Positions 34,138 through 42,120 are shown, counted from the first letter of the stretch. The stretch is DNA of 64,000 nt from Clostridia bacterium (GCA_017467445.1 JAFTSG010000016.1:34286-98285); one strand, 5' to 3'. Translations and numbers: made by a program. Notes: a model not told the origin generated them from the sequence alone.

Positions 34138-34455
34138 ATGAACAATAATAATATACCAAACATACCAGATGGTTTTATACCAATTGAACCTGATAAGGCT
34201 ATGCGTAATTTTCAAAAGAACATAGACCCATCGGTTATTCAACCTAATTTTGACTACGAAAGACTCAACCAAGAATATCGCAAACAGATTGATAGTTTAT
34301 CGACCTTTGAAGACAGGGTTAAGTATGCCAATAAAAAAGCCAACAAAGGGACTACTTGGAAGGCTATCGTAACTGGTGTAATAGTCGGTCTTATATTGCT
34401 TGTAGTTGAATACCACAAGGAAATCTGGGACTTTATATTATCCCTAATGCCTTGA
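34138..34455 (+). CDS. 105-residue protein with C-terminal membrane helix, unknown
   Basis: N-terminal 75 residues are soluble, Asn/Pro-rich and then charged and helical (DYERLNQEYRKQIDSL, EDRVKYANKKANKG). One transmembrane helix is at about residues 78-95 (AIVTGVIVGLILLVVEY). So it is a tail-anchored protein facing the cytosol. TAGGAG lies 11 nt before the ATG. It is cotranscribed with the membrane protein before it. No family recognised. Confidence 0.65.
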   Translation: MNNNNIPNIPDGFIPIEPDKAMRNFQKNIDPSVIQPNFDYERLNQEYRKQIDSLSTFEDRVKYANKKANKGTTWKAIVTGVIVGLILLVVEYHKEIWDFILSLMP

Positions 34456-34571
34456 GTAGTATCTTGCCACCAAAACAAGCTATAAAAAGACCCTATAGAA
34501 TATAACTTTATGGTAATATTTCATTCAAATCAAATCCTCTCGTTAAAATTTCTATACATAATTCTTATCAA

Positions 34572-34599
34572 AATAGCACTCTGAAATATGGGTGCTATT
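34572..34599 (+). terminator. terminator of the membrane cassette
   Basis: Stem AATAGCAC/GTGCTATT with a 12-nt loop and a short T tract on the plus strand. Confidence 0.6.
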
Positions 34600-34616
34600 G
34601 TTTTGGACATAAAAAT

Positions 34617-34640
34617 AAGACACCTTTAGTCAGGTGTCTT
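34617..34640 (-). terminator. terminator of the type III toxin gene
   Basis: Perfect stem AAGACACCT/AGGTGTCTT with a 6-nt loop, followed on the minus strand by a T-rich tract. Confidence 0.8.
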
Positions 34641-34653
34641 AATTGTTATGTAT

Positions 34654-35145
34654 TTAGTTACTCTTTGAGTTCAATAAGTAATTTTTTAAATCGGTTATAT
34701 GTTGTCTATAAAAATTAGGGTTGGCATTTTCCCACGCAAGAATTCTTTTTGCTTTCCTCGTTAGTTCAGAAATCAACTCTTTGTTCTTTATTACATAAGG
34801 CTCGCCAGTATATTTACTTTTATACTCTCTTTCTATAAAGTTATCAGTAATGGGAATAATATCACTGATAAAAAATATAGATTTCGTATCAGTTCTTCCC
34901 ACGTGATAAAAACAGGAGCGAATATCCGACTCGTCAAAATTCAAATATTTATTTATTCTCTCTTGGGCAGACGCATCTCTGTGATACCAGTTTCCCATAG
35001 GGACAGCCCAACAAATATCTTCGTCTTTAGACAGTTTAATTAAAGCTACAATCGGTCTTTCTTTTGAGTCATTCCAAGTTCCACCCAAATTCCTTATGAT
35101 GTCATAAAACTCACTTTTACCATAGTATATTGAATTCTCAAGCAT
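34654..35145 (-). CDS. probable type III toxin-antitoxin endoribonuclease (ToxN/CptN/AbiQ-like)
   Basis: 163-residue protein starting MLENSIYYGKSEFYDII. It has a compact beta-rich front (ERPIVALIKL, CWAVPMGNWYHRD), SCFYHVGRTDTKSIFFISDIIPI in the middle and a helical, basic C-terminus. Size and the pattern of a short N-terminal stretch, RPxxxL..., an AVP/APL-like strand and a FISD..PI strand fit the ToxN/CptN/TenpN ribonuclease fold; this is judged by eye and the family is not certain. The main evidence is context: a 42-nt tandem repeat RNA and a hairpin terminator directly upstream. Start is 4 nt after AAGGAAG; longer frames run into the repeats. Confidence 0.65.
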   Translation of the reverse strand: MLENSIYYGKSEFYDIIRNLGGTWNDSKERPIVALIKLSKDEDICWAVPMGNWYHRDASAQERINKYLNFDESDIRSCFYHVGRTDTKSIFFISDIIPITDNFIEREYKSKYTGEPYVIKNKELISELTRKAKRILAWENANPNFYRQHITDLKNYLLNSKSN

Positions 35146-35164
35146 TTTCTTCCTTATATAAAAA

Positions 35165-35184
35165 CCCCACCCCGAAGGGTAGGG
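35165..35184 (-). terminator. attenuating terminator between antitoxin RNA and toxin
   Basis: 8-bp stem CCCTACCC/GGGTGGGG (one G-U) with a TTCG tetraloop and a T-rich tract on the minus strand, ending just before the toxin ribosome site. In type III systems partial read-through here sets the RNA:toxin ratio. Confidence 0.85.
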
Positions 35185-35187
35185 TTG

Positions 35188-35313
35188 CAATGTTTGTTTC
35201 CCTACATTGCGAAAGGTTTTTGTCTCAAACAATGTTTCTTTGCTGCACATTGTGAAGCATATTTGTATAAACAATGTTACCTACATTGTGAAAGGAAACC
35301 TACATTAGGTTCA
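35188..35313 (-). ncRNA. tandem-repeat RNA antitoxin of the type III system
   Basis: Three 42-nt units with unit borders at 35188, 35230 and 35272. Each carries CAATGT...ACATTG-type self-complementary arms, as expected for pseudoknot-forming antitoxin RNAs. Units at 35188 and 35230 agree at about three quarters of positions; the unit at 35272 is less alike. The predicted transcription start falls at the beginning of the array and the terminator at its end. Confidence 0.7.
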
Positions 35314-35318
35314 TATTT

Positions 35319-35347
35319 ATTATATACTATTTAAATCAAAAATACAA
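35319..35347 (-). promoter_or_regulatory. promoter of the type III antitoxin RNA
   Basis: -10 TATAAT (35324-35319) is clear; the -35 at 17-bp spacing is TTGTAT, a weak match. Transcription would begin at the first repeat. Confidence 0.6.
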
Positions 35348-35690
35348 TCGTCAAAATTAACCAATTTTTGCATTAGTAATTATTAGATTTGAATAATTTG
35401 ATTAAATAACATACTTCTATAATATTATATGTTGTATAGAAGAAACATGCAAATAATTTTATGCGATGTCAAATTTATATATGTATTATATCAAAATATT
35501 GCATATTTGTCAAAACGTCAAAATATTATGTACGTCTTATCTTTGCCTTCGAAAATCCTTTCCAGCTCAACTTTTGTCCGCAACTATCACAAAATGATTG
35601 ATATTCTCGGTCTATGGTACAATCGCATCTTTTATTTTCCCCTTTTTATATTTTCATCATATCATAATTATTCTGAAAATGCAATAAACA
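35348..35690. other. non-coding AT-rich stretch, nothing recognised
   Basis: Very AT-rich spacer between the toxin-antitoxin locus and the ABC exporter operon. An open frame of 110 codons on the plus strand (35429-35761) runs through the exporter terminator and into its 3' end; it has no ribosome site and is rejected. Confidence 0.5.
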
Positions 35691-35695
35691 AAAAA

Positions 35696-35722
35696 AGAGG
35701 ATCAGCTTCTCGCTCATCCCCT
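35696..35722 (-). terminator. terminator of the marR-ABC operon
   Basis: Stem AGGGGATGAGC/GCTGATCCTCT (one mismatch, one G-U), then a T run on the minus strand. Confidence 0.8.
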
Positions 35723-35733
35723 AAAGTTAATAT

Positions 35734-37647
35734 TTATGATAATTCAAAGGCACCTGTGTAAAGCTGATAATATTGTCCTTTTTGTGCAATCAGCTCGTCG
35801 TGACTGCCGCGTTCAATAATGCGTCCGTGGTCGAGCACCATAATAACGTCGGAATTTTTAACCGTTGAAAGTCTGTGCGCAATTACAAACACTGTTCTTC
35901 CTTCCATAAGTTTATCCATTCCACGCTGAACAATCTGCTCTGTTCTTGTATCAATGGAAGAGGTTGCTTCGTCAAGAATCATAACCGGCGGGTCGGCAAC
36001 CGCCGCACGTGCAATTGAAATAAGCTGACGCTGACCCTGTGACAGATTTTCGCCGTTATTTTCGAGCATCGTGTCATATCCTTCGGGAAGTCTTATTATA
36101 AAATCGTCCGCGCCTGAAAGCTTTGCCGCATTGATACATTCTTCATCAGTTGCCTCAAGGTTTCCGTAGCGAATATTGTCCATAACAGTTCCTGTAAAGA
36201 GGTTTGTATCCTGAAGAACAAGACCAAGCGAACGGCGAAGGTCGGATTTACGGATTTTATTAATGTTTATTCCGTCGTATCTTATTTTACCGTCTTCAAT
36301 ATCATAAAATCTGTTGATAAGGTTTGTGATTGTGGTTTTACCTGCACCCGTTGCTCCAACAAACGCAACTTTCTGACCGGGCTTTGCATAAAGATCAATA
36401 TTATGAAGTATTGTTTTTCCTTCTTCATATGCAAAATCAACATCTGCAAGTCTTACATCGCCCGCAAGCGGAGTATACGACAAAGTGCCGTCGTGATGCG
36501 GATGTTTCCACGCCCATTTTCCTGTACGTTTATCGGTTTCGGTAATATTGCCGTTTGCATCAATTTCGGCATTTACAAGTGTTACATATCCGCTATCTTC
36601 TTCTTCGGTTTCGTCAATAAGGTCAAACACACGCTGTGCACCTGCTATTGCCATTGCAATAGAGTTAATCTGCTGTGAAACCTGGTTGAAGTTACCCGTA
36701 AACTGTTTTGCCATATTAAGAAACGGAATAAGAACGTCAATTGTAAGTACACCAATTGTACCTGTAATGATTGAGCTTATACCGATGTTCGGCACTTTTG
36801 TAAGAAGAATCGTGCCGCCGACGATTGCAATAAGAACGTAAAGCACGTTACCTATATTCTGAATAATCGGGCCAAGCACGTTTGCGTATGCGTGCGCTTT
36901 GAAATTATCCTGAAACAGTTCTTCGTTTACTTTGTCAAAATCCTCACGGCATTTATCTTCGTGGTTGAAGACTTTAATAACCTTTTGTCCGCTCATCATT
37001 TCCTGAATAAACCCTTCGGTTTTACCGAGAGATTTCTGCTGACGGATGAAATATTTTGCACTGCCGCCGCCGACTTTTCCCGTTACAAACGAAATTGCGG
37101 CAACGCCCAGAAGAACAACAAGTGTCATCCAGAAGCTGTAATAAAGCATAATGCAAAATACGGTTATGATAACAACACCTGTCTGAAGTATAGACGGAAG
37201 TGACTGCGAAACCATCTGTCTGAGAGAGTCAATATCATTGGTATAACGGCTCATAATATCGCCGTGTTTATTTGTATCAAAATACTTAATAGGCAGAGTC
37301 TGCATTTTTGCAAACATACGGCAACGCAGTTTATGCAGGAACCCTTGCGTAATATATGCCATAAGCTGTGTATGTGCAATAATGGAAATAAGCGCAAGAA
37401 CGTAAAACGATGCCAGAATTGCTATTTTGGGAATGATTACTTTACTTGCTTCTATCCAGTTTCCTGTTGGCATCCACACGCCGATATCAGCAATTACCTG
37501 CTGAAGAAAAATTGCCGGCATTGCAGATGTTACTGCACAGAAAACAATACAGAACACGGCAATTGGAACAAGTACGGGGTAGGATTTTATAAGCAGTTTT
37601 ATTACCCTTTTAAGGCAGCCTTTCGGCATTGGAGGACGTTTATTCAT
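35734..37647 (-). CDS. ABC multidrug exporter subunit B (permease-ATPase)
   Basis: 637-residue half-transporter with six N-terminal helices (about residues 20-340) and an ATPase domain. The ATPase has Walker A GATGAGKTT near 435, signature LSQGQRQ near 538, Walker B VMILDEATS near 558 and IAHR. An extra 30-residue loop (GYVTLVNAEIDANGNITETD region) precedes the ATPase strand, typical of the longer partner of heterodimeric BmrCD/TM287-like exporters. Start ATG lies inside the end of the previous gene (8-bp overlap), so translation is coupled. The substrate is likely a drug or toxin, inferred from the MarR neighbour. Confidence 0.93.
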   Translation of the reverse strand: MNKRPPMPKGCLKRVIKLLIKSYPVLVPIAVFCIVFCAVTSAMPAIFLQQVIADIGVWMPTGNWIEASKVIIPKIAILASFYVLALISIIAHTQLMAYITQGFLHKLRCRMFAKMQTLPIKYFDTNKHGDIMSRYTNDIDSLRQMVSQSLPSILQTGVVIITVFCIMLYYSFWMTLVVLLGVAAISFVTGKVGGGSAKYFIRQQKSLGKTEGFIQEMMSGQKVIKVFNHEDKCREDFDKVNEELFQDNFKAHAYANVLGPIIQNIGNVLYVLIAIVGGTILLTKVPNIGISSIITGTIGVLTIDVLIPFLNMAKQFTGNFNQVSQQINSIAMAIAGAQRVFDLIDETEEEDSGYVTLVNAEIDANGNITETDKRTGKWAWKHPHHDGTLSYTPLAGDVRLADVDFAYEEGKTILHNIDLYAKPGQKVAFVGATGAGKTTITNLINRFYDIEDGKIRYDGININKIRKSDLRRSLGLVLQDTNLFTGTVMDNIRYGNLEATDEECINAAKLSGADDFIIRLPEGYDTMLENNGENLSQGQRQLISIARAAVADPPVMILDEATSSIDTRTEQIVQRGMDKLMEGRTVFVIAHRLSTVKNSDVIMVLDHGRIIERGSHDELIAQKGQYYQLYTGAFELS

Positions 37648-39391
37648 TTGTTTCACTCTCGCCACCTCCCATTGTCTGCTGCTCGTAAATTTCGCGGTAA
37701 ATTTCGCTTTCCGCCATAAGTTTTTCGTGATTTCCCGCTGCAGAAACTTTTCCGCCGTCCATAACAATAATCATATCGGCTTCCTGCACGGAAGAAATTC
37801 GCTGTGCAATAATAATTTTTGTTGTTTCGGGGATAAACTCTTTGAATCCTTTGCGGATAAGCGCATCTGTTCTTGTATCTACTGCAGATGTGGAGTCATC
37901 CAGAATAAGAATTTTTGGTTTTTTAAGAAGCGCTCTTGCAATGCAAAGACGCTGTTTCTGACCGCCCGATACGTTTGTGCCGCCCTGTTCAATATAGGTA
38001 TCGTATCCATCGGGGAAAGCCGATATAAACTCGTCTGCCTGAGAAAGTCTGCAAGCTTCAATTATTTCTTCATCTGTGGCATTTTCATTCCCCCAACGCA
38101 TGTTTTCCTTTATTGTACCGGAGAAGAGCTGATTTTTTTGCAGAACCATTGCTACACTGTCACGAAGTACTTCAAGGTCATATTCCCTTACATCAATACC
38201 GCCTACTCTTACACTGCCGACACTTACGTCATACAGTCTTGGAATAAGTTGTACAAGAGTTGATTTGCTTGAACCTGTACCGCCTATAATACCAACGGTC
38301 ATTCCGGAATCAATATGCAAATTTACATCCTGAAGCGAGAAATTCTTTGATTTTTCCGAATATTTGAAACTTACATCTTTAAAATCAATACTGCCGTCCG
38401 GAATTTCCATAACCGGATTTTCGGGGTTTACAAGGGTTGATTTTTCATCAAGAACCTCTACAATACGTCTCATAGATTCAAAGGATATTGTTATCATAAC
38501 ATAAACCATTGAAACTACCATAAGGGACATAAGTATCTGCATACTGTAGGTAAGCATTGCGGAAATCTGCCCTATGTCAAGGCCCCTTCCCATACTTGTA
38601 ATAACAAGGTTTGAGCCTACCGTCAGTACAAATATCATATTGAAATAAAGGCAAAGCTGCATAATCGGATTGTTAAACGCCACTATACGTTCTGCTCTTG
38701 TGAAGTTGCTGCGGATTTCATCTGCCGCTTTATAGAACTTTTTGGTTTCATATTCTTCACGCGAGAATCCTTTAACAACGCGCATTCCGCGTATGTTTTC
38801 TTCAACCGATTCGTTAAGCTTGTCGTATTTTTTGAACACTTTGCGGAATGTGGGCATTGCTTTTTGGCTTACAAGGAAAAGCCCGAACGCAAGCACCGGA
38901 ACTACTACCAGAAATGTTCCCGCAAGCTTGCCGCCCATAATGTATGCCATTATAATTGCAAAAACAAACATAAGCGGAGCACGTACCGCCGCTCTTATAA
39001 TCATCATAAACGACATCTGCACATGTGTTATATCTGTTGTAAGACGTGTTACAAGCGAGGAAGAAGAAAATTTGTCAATATTTTCAAACGAATAGTCCTG
39101 AATTTTATTGAAAATATCGTGGCGCAGGTTTTTTGCAAAGCCTGCCGATGCTTTTGCACTTGTATATCCTGCAATGCCTCCGCAGGCAAGTGATACTATT
39201 GCCATAAGTACAAGCGATATTCCGATTGTAAGAAGGCTTCTTATTTCTATACCCACTTTAATCTGGTTTACAAGACTTGCCGTAACAAACGGAATAATAC
39301 ATTCTATAATTACTTCAAGCGTAATGAGAAGAAATGTAATTATACTGGGTTTTTTATATTCTCTTACGCATGATAAAAGTTTTTTAATCAA
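37640..39391 (-). CDS. ABC multidrug exporter subunit A (permease-ATPase)
   Basis: 583-residue half-transporter with six helices (about residues 15-300). Its ATPase domain has GGTGSSKSTL as Walker A near 370, NVSGGQKQR signature near 475 and ILILDDSTSAVDTRT as Walker B. The Walker B ends in Asp (LDDSTS) where the catalytic Glu is expected, the usual degenerate site of a heterodimeric exporter; the partner keeps LDEATS. The two subunits therefore form one active and one inactive ATP site. It overlaps the marR gene by 8 bp. Confidence 0.95.
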   Translation of the reverse strand: MIKKLLSCVREYKKPSIITFLLITLEVIIECIIPFVTASLVNQIKVGIEIRSLLTIGISLVLMAIVSLACGGIAGYTSAKASAGFAKNLRHDIFNKIQDYSFENIDKFSSSSLVTRLTTDITHVQMSFMMIIRAAVRAPLMFVFAIIMAYIMGGKLAGTFLVVVPVLAFGLFLVSQKAMPTFRKVFKKYDKLNESVEENIRGMRVVKGFSREEYETKKFYKAADEIRSNFTRAERIVAFNNPIMQLCLYFNMIFVLTVGSNLVITSMGRGLDIGQISAMLTYSMQILMSLMVVSMVYVMITISFESMRRIVEVLDEKSTLVNPENPVMEIPDGSIDFKDVSFKYSEKSKNFSLQDVNLHIDSGMTVGIIGGTGSSKSTLVQLIPRLYDVSVGSVRVGGIDVREYDLEVLRDSVAMVLQKNQLFSGTIKENMRWGNENATDEEIIEACRLSQADEFISAFPDGYDTYIEQGGTNVSGGQKQRLCIARALLKKPKILILDDSTSAVDTRTDALIRKGFKEFIPETTKIIIAQRISSVQEADMIIVMDGGKVSAAGNHEKLMAESEIYREIYEQQTMGGGESETNE

Positions 39392-39896
39392 CGCTATCTT
39401 CCTCCTTTATTTGTTTTGCGTTTAGTTTCTTTGCCTCTTCAACAAGTGACATAACCGAAATATCTTCCGCATCTCCGGAAATATTATTTATCATTCTTCC
39501 AAAGAAGTTATACAAAGCCATACACTCTTTTTCATCAAATCCCGCGAAAATCTGTGCATCAATACCGTCATACTGCGCACGGCATTTTTCCGATATGCGG
39601 ATACCCTTTTCAGTAATGGAAAGGCGGCTGTAGCGCTGGTCACCGGGGTCTGTTTCCTTTTCTATCAGCCCCGCTTTTTGCATGCGCTTTACGCTTGTTG
39701 CAACGCTTGGCGGCGAAATTTTAAGAAAAGCCGCAACCTCACGCTGGGTGCACTTATTGTTCTTTCTTACATATTCAAGAATGGGTAGCTGCCCAAGATA
39801 AAGTCCGTTTTTGTAAGCTTCCGTCTGAATATTAATGCGGTGAATAAGATTAAGCTTATTCATCCTGTCAATAATATCAAAATAAGTCAGTGACAC
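39384..39896 (-). CDS. MarR family transcriptional regulator
   Basis: 170-residue winged-helix repressor. The DNA-binding region is at residues 50-105 (CTQREVAAFLKISPPSVATSVKRMQKAGLIEKETDPGDQRYSRLSIT), with the wing DPGDQRYS typical of MarR. It is first in the exporter operon and should repress it until a ligand binds. GTG start behind GGAGG. A likely operator overlaps the transcription start. Confidence 0.94.
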   Translation of the reverse strand: MSLTYFDIIDRMNKLNLIHRINIQTEAYKNGLYLGQLPILEYVRKNNKCTQREVAAFLKISPPSVATSVKRMQKAGLIEKETDPGDQRYSRLSITEKGIRISEKCRAQYDGIDAQIFAGFDEKECMALYNFFGRMINNISGDAEDISVMSLVEEAKKLNAKQIKEEDSVD

Positions 39897-39912
39897 ACAC
39901 TCACCTCCAAAA

Positions 39913-39933
39913 GTTAATCAGTTAATAGTTAAC
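39913..39933. promoter_or_regulatory. MarR-type operator
   Basis: Palindrome GTTAATCAGTTAATAGTTAAC between the -10 and the ribosome site of marR. Three TTAA(C/T) half-sites are regularly spaced, so the site can bind a dimeric repressor. Confidence 0.7.
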
Positions 39934-39943
39934 CGACTTATTG

Positions 39944-39972
39944 ATTATACAATAACTGCTCATTTTTGTCAA
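39944..39972 (-). promoter_or_regulatory. promoter of the marR-ABC operon
   Basis: Minus strand: TTGACA, 17-bp spacer, TATAAT, perfect consensus just upstream of the operator. Confidence 0.85.
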
Positions 39973-39977
39973 TAGAA

Positions 39978-40007
39978 TTGACAAAATAAAGCATAAAATG
40001 TTATACT
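39978..40007 (+). promoter_or_regulatory. divergent promoter of the flavoprotein gene
   Basis: TTGACA, 18-bp spacer, TATACT. Its -35 lies only 5 bp from the -35 of the divergent marR promoter. Confidence 0.7.
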
Positions 40008-40033
40008 GAAAAAAAGAAATAAGGAGAATACTT

Positions 40034-40882
40034 ATGTCAAAAAATGTCGTGATTATAGGCGGCGGCCCTGCGGGCATTTCTGCCGCACTTTATACTGCAA
40101 GGGCAGGGATAGATACGCTTGTTATAGAAAATGGTGCGCGCGCACTTGAAAAAGCTGAAAAAATAGAAAACTATTATGGGTTTGAAAACGGCATTTCGGG
40201 AAAGGAACTGTACGAATCCGGTCTTTTGCAGGCAAAAAATGTTGGTGTAAAAACTGTAACAGCGGAGGTAGTAGGGCTTTCTTTTGAGGATAAGTTCAGG
40301 GTTACAACAACCGCAGGCGAATATCTTGCCGACAGCGTTATTATTGCAACAGGTGCATCAAGAAACAAACCGAAAATAGAAAATATCGATAAATTTGAAG
40401 GCAGCGGCATAAGCTACTGTGCCGTATGCGATGGATTTTTCTTTCGCGGGAAAGACGTTGCCGTACTTGGCAGCGGCGAATACGCTATGCACGAAGCATC
40501 GGTACTCCTGCCGTTTGCGGCATCTGTTACGGTTCTGACTGACGGCAGCGACCTTTCTGCCTCCCTCCCCGACGGGATAAAAGTAAACACATCAAAAATA
40601 AAAGCAGCGTCGGGAGAAACTGTTCTTGAAAAGGTTGTTTTTGAGGATAATAGGGCTCTTGATATATCCGGGCTTTTTATTGCGCTCGGCACAGCCGGCG
40701 GTGCAGATATTGCAAAGAAAATAGGCGTTATTACAAACGGAAATTCTGTTGTCGTAAACGAGGATATGGCAACAAATATTCCCGGCATTTTTGCCGCGGG
40801 CGACGCTACAGGCGGCATACTCCAGATTGCAAAAGCCGTATATCAGGGCATGCTATCAGGCTTTTCAGCTATAAAGTTTTAA
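40034..40882 (+). CDS. thioredoxin-reductase-like FAD/NAD(P)H oxidoreductase
   Basis: 282-residue flavoprotein of the TrxB fold. The FAD-binding GGGPAGISAALYTARAG is at residues 9-25, redox pair CAVC at about 136-139, NADP region GSGEYAMHEA near 155 and GDATGG near 258. The NADP loop GSGEYA differs from the canonical GGGxSA, and the protein is about 25 residues shorter than usual TrxB. It may therefore be a ferredoxin-linked or NADH-linked relative rather than the main thioredoxin reductase. It diverges from the marR operon and ends at a bidirectional terminator. Confidence 0.88.
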   Translation: MSKNVVIIGGGPAGISAALYTARAGIDTLVIENGARALEKAEKIENYYGFENGISGKELYESGLLQAKNVGVKTVTAEVVGLSFEDKFRVTTTAGEYLADSVIIATGASRNKPKIENIDKFEGSGISYCAVCDGFFFRGKDVAVLGSGEYAMHEASVLLPFAASVTVLTDGSDLSASLPDGIKVNTSKIKAASGETVLEKVVFEDNRALDISGLFIALGTAGGADIAKKIGVITNGNSVVVNEDMATNIPGIFAAGDATGGILQIAKAVYQGMLSGFSAIKF

Positions 40883-40883
40883 A

Positions 40884-40912
40884 AAATGACCACTCATAAT
40901 GAGTGGTCATTT
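40884..40912. terminator. bidirectional terminator
   Basis: 13-bp stem AAATGACCACTCA/TGAGTGGTCATTT with a TAA loop; T runs on both strands. Shared by the flavoprotein gene and the alarmone synthetase gene. Confidence 0.9.
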
Positions 40913-41595
40913 TCAAATGTATGTTTTCTAAGAGTATCCATTTTTTCATCAAGCTCGGCGCTTAAATTTGCACAGTATAAAAGCTCGTTTGCCATTTCAT
41001 CTGTAAAATTTGTATCTTTTTTATACCTTAGTTGATGTTCAAGACTTGCCCAGAAATCCTGCGCAATTGTACGAAGCTGGATTTCCACTTTCATATTTCG
41101 TTTTTCTTTTGCAAGGAAAATCGGCACACTGACAATAAGATGCAGACTTCTGTATCCGTTGGGTTTTGGATTTTTTATGTAGTCCTTTTTCTCGATAAGC
41201 GTAATATCGTCCTGTTTTAAAAGGGCATCCGCAAGCATATACACATCATCGGGGAATGAGCATATTACACGTATTCCGGCAATATCGTTAAGTTCTTGTT
41301 CAATGGTGGATATATCTGTATCAAGGTTTTTTCTGTCAAGCTTTTCTTTTATACTTATCGGACTTTTCAGTCTGCTTTTCATGCCGTTAATCGGATTACG
41401 GTCATGTTCCAGAGAAAATTCTTCGTTAAGAACATTGAATTTTGTTTCAATTTCCATTATTGCACAGCGGTAATATGCCATAAGCTGCTGAAAATCTTCA
41501 AACCAGGATCGTGCCTTTTCCAGGTTTACGCTTTCAAAAAGATGTTCTATTCGCCGGCGATAAATCTCTTCATTTTTATATTCTTTCTTATTCAA
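40894..41595 (-). CDS. small alarmone synthetase (RelP/RelQ type (p)ppGpp synthetase)
   Basis: 233-residue GTP pyrophosphokinase of the stand-alone class. Conserved synthetase parts are RLKSPISIKEKLDRK (residues 74-88), IAGIRVICSF (about 104-113), NPKPNGYRSLHLIV (about 142-155) and VEIQLRTIAQDFWASLEHQLRYK (about 170-192). There is no HD hydrolase, TGS or ACT domain, so it only makes the alarmone. It is a single gene with its own terminator. Confidence 0.94.
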   Translation of the reverse strand: MNKKEYKNEEIYRRRIEHLFESVNLEKARSWFEDFQQLMAYYRCAIMEIETKFNVLNEEFSLEHDRNPINGMKSRLKSPISIKEKLDRKNLDTDISTIEQELNDIAGIRVICSFPDDVYMLADALLKQDDITLIEKKDYIKNPKPNGYRSLHLIVSVPIFLAKEKRNMKVEIQLRTIAQDFWASLEHQLRYKKDTNFTDEMANELLYCANLSAELDEKMDTLRKHTFENDHSL

Positions 41596-41724
41596 GATGC
41601 TTCTCCTTTATATATAAATATCTTTCATTCATATAATAATACGCCCCCCTAATTTTGTCAAATAAAAAAGACAATTTTTAACAAAATGTTCATATACTGC
41701 GGTTTTTCCCTCGCTCCCATTTCT

Positions 41725-41738
41725 GGTTCGAATCCCTT
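41725..41738 (+). repeat. tRNA T-arm fragment in inverted orientation
   Basis: GGTTCGAATCCCTT on the plus strand repeats, in reverse orientation, the T arm of the neighbouring tRNA-Ser (41796-41809). Probably a tRNA remnant. Confidence 0.5.
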
Positions 41739-41753
41739 CAAAACGCAAAAAAA

Positions 41754-41775
41754 CAGATACCCGTTTGGGTATCTG
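41754..41775 (-). terminator. terminator of tRNA-Ser
   Basis: Perfect stem CAGATACCC/GGGTATCTG, GTTT loop, T run on the minus strand. Confidence 0.85.
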
Positions 41776-41782
41776 CTTTCTT

Positions 41783-41874
41783 TGGAGGAGAGGAAGGGAT
41801 TCGAACCCTCGAATGGGTATTAGCCATTACACGATTTCCAATCGTGCGCCTTCAACCAACTCAGCCACCTCTCC
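41783..41874 (-). tRNA. tRNA-Ser (anticodon GGA)
   Basis: Acceptor GGAGAGG pairs fully with CCTCTCC; the anticodon loop TTGGAAA reads GGA; a long variable arm is present. CCA is encoded, but the discriminator base is T where G is usual for tRNA-Ser. Confidence 0.94.
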
Positions 41875-41893
41875 GCGTTGCTTTCAGTTGTTA

Positions 41894-41922
41894 ATTCTAC
41901 CACAAAAAACTCCCTTTGTCAA
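41894..41922 (-). promoter_or_regulatory. promoter of tRNA-Ser
   Basis: Minus strand: TTGACA, 17-bp spacer, TAGAAT. Confidence 0.7.
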
Positions 41923-41963
41923 TAGATTTTAGCCTATATTTCTTTATTTTTCTTTTAAAACAC

Positions 41964-41992
41964 TTGACAAAGCCTTTAAAAAAGTATATAAT
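41964..41992 (+). promoter_or_regulatory. promoter of tRNA-Pro
   Basis: TTGACA, 17-bp spacer, TATAAT, perfect consensus 22 bp before the tRNA. Confidence 0.85.
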
Positions 41993-42014
41993 ATTAATTC
42001 GTAGCGTTGGACTT

Positions 42015-42091
42015 CGGGGTTTGGCGCAGTTTGGTAGCGCGCATGGTTTGGGACCATGAGGCCGCGGGTTCGAATCCCTCAACCCCGACCA
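42015..42091 (+). tRNA. tRNA-Pro (anticodon TGG)
   Basis: Acceptor CGGGGTT/AACCCCG, then A and encoded CCA; loop TTTGGGA reads TGG. Confidence 0.96.
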
Positions 42092-42098
42092 TTAAAAA

Positions 42099-42120
42099 AA
42101 GACATCCTATTGGATGTCTT
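42099..42120. terminator. terminator after tRNA-Pro (copy 1 of a flanking hairpin)
   Basis: Stem AAGACATCC/GGATGTCTT, loop TATT. Nearly identical to the hairpin at 42923-42946. It also closes the minus-strand gene whose stop lies in the loop. Confidence 0.85.

Noticed and set aside
35188..35313. Short repeat array that could be taken for a CRISPR
   Set aside because: Units are contiguous 42-nt tandem copies without unique spacers, and there are no cas genes. Promoter, terminator and gene order fit a type III antitoxin instead.
35429..35761. 110-codon open frame on the plus strand
   Set aside because: No ribosome site. It crosses the exporter terminator and runs into the 3' end of the ABC gene. 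Composition is that of spacer DNA.
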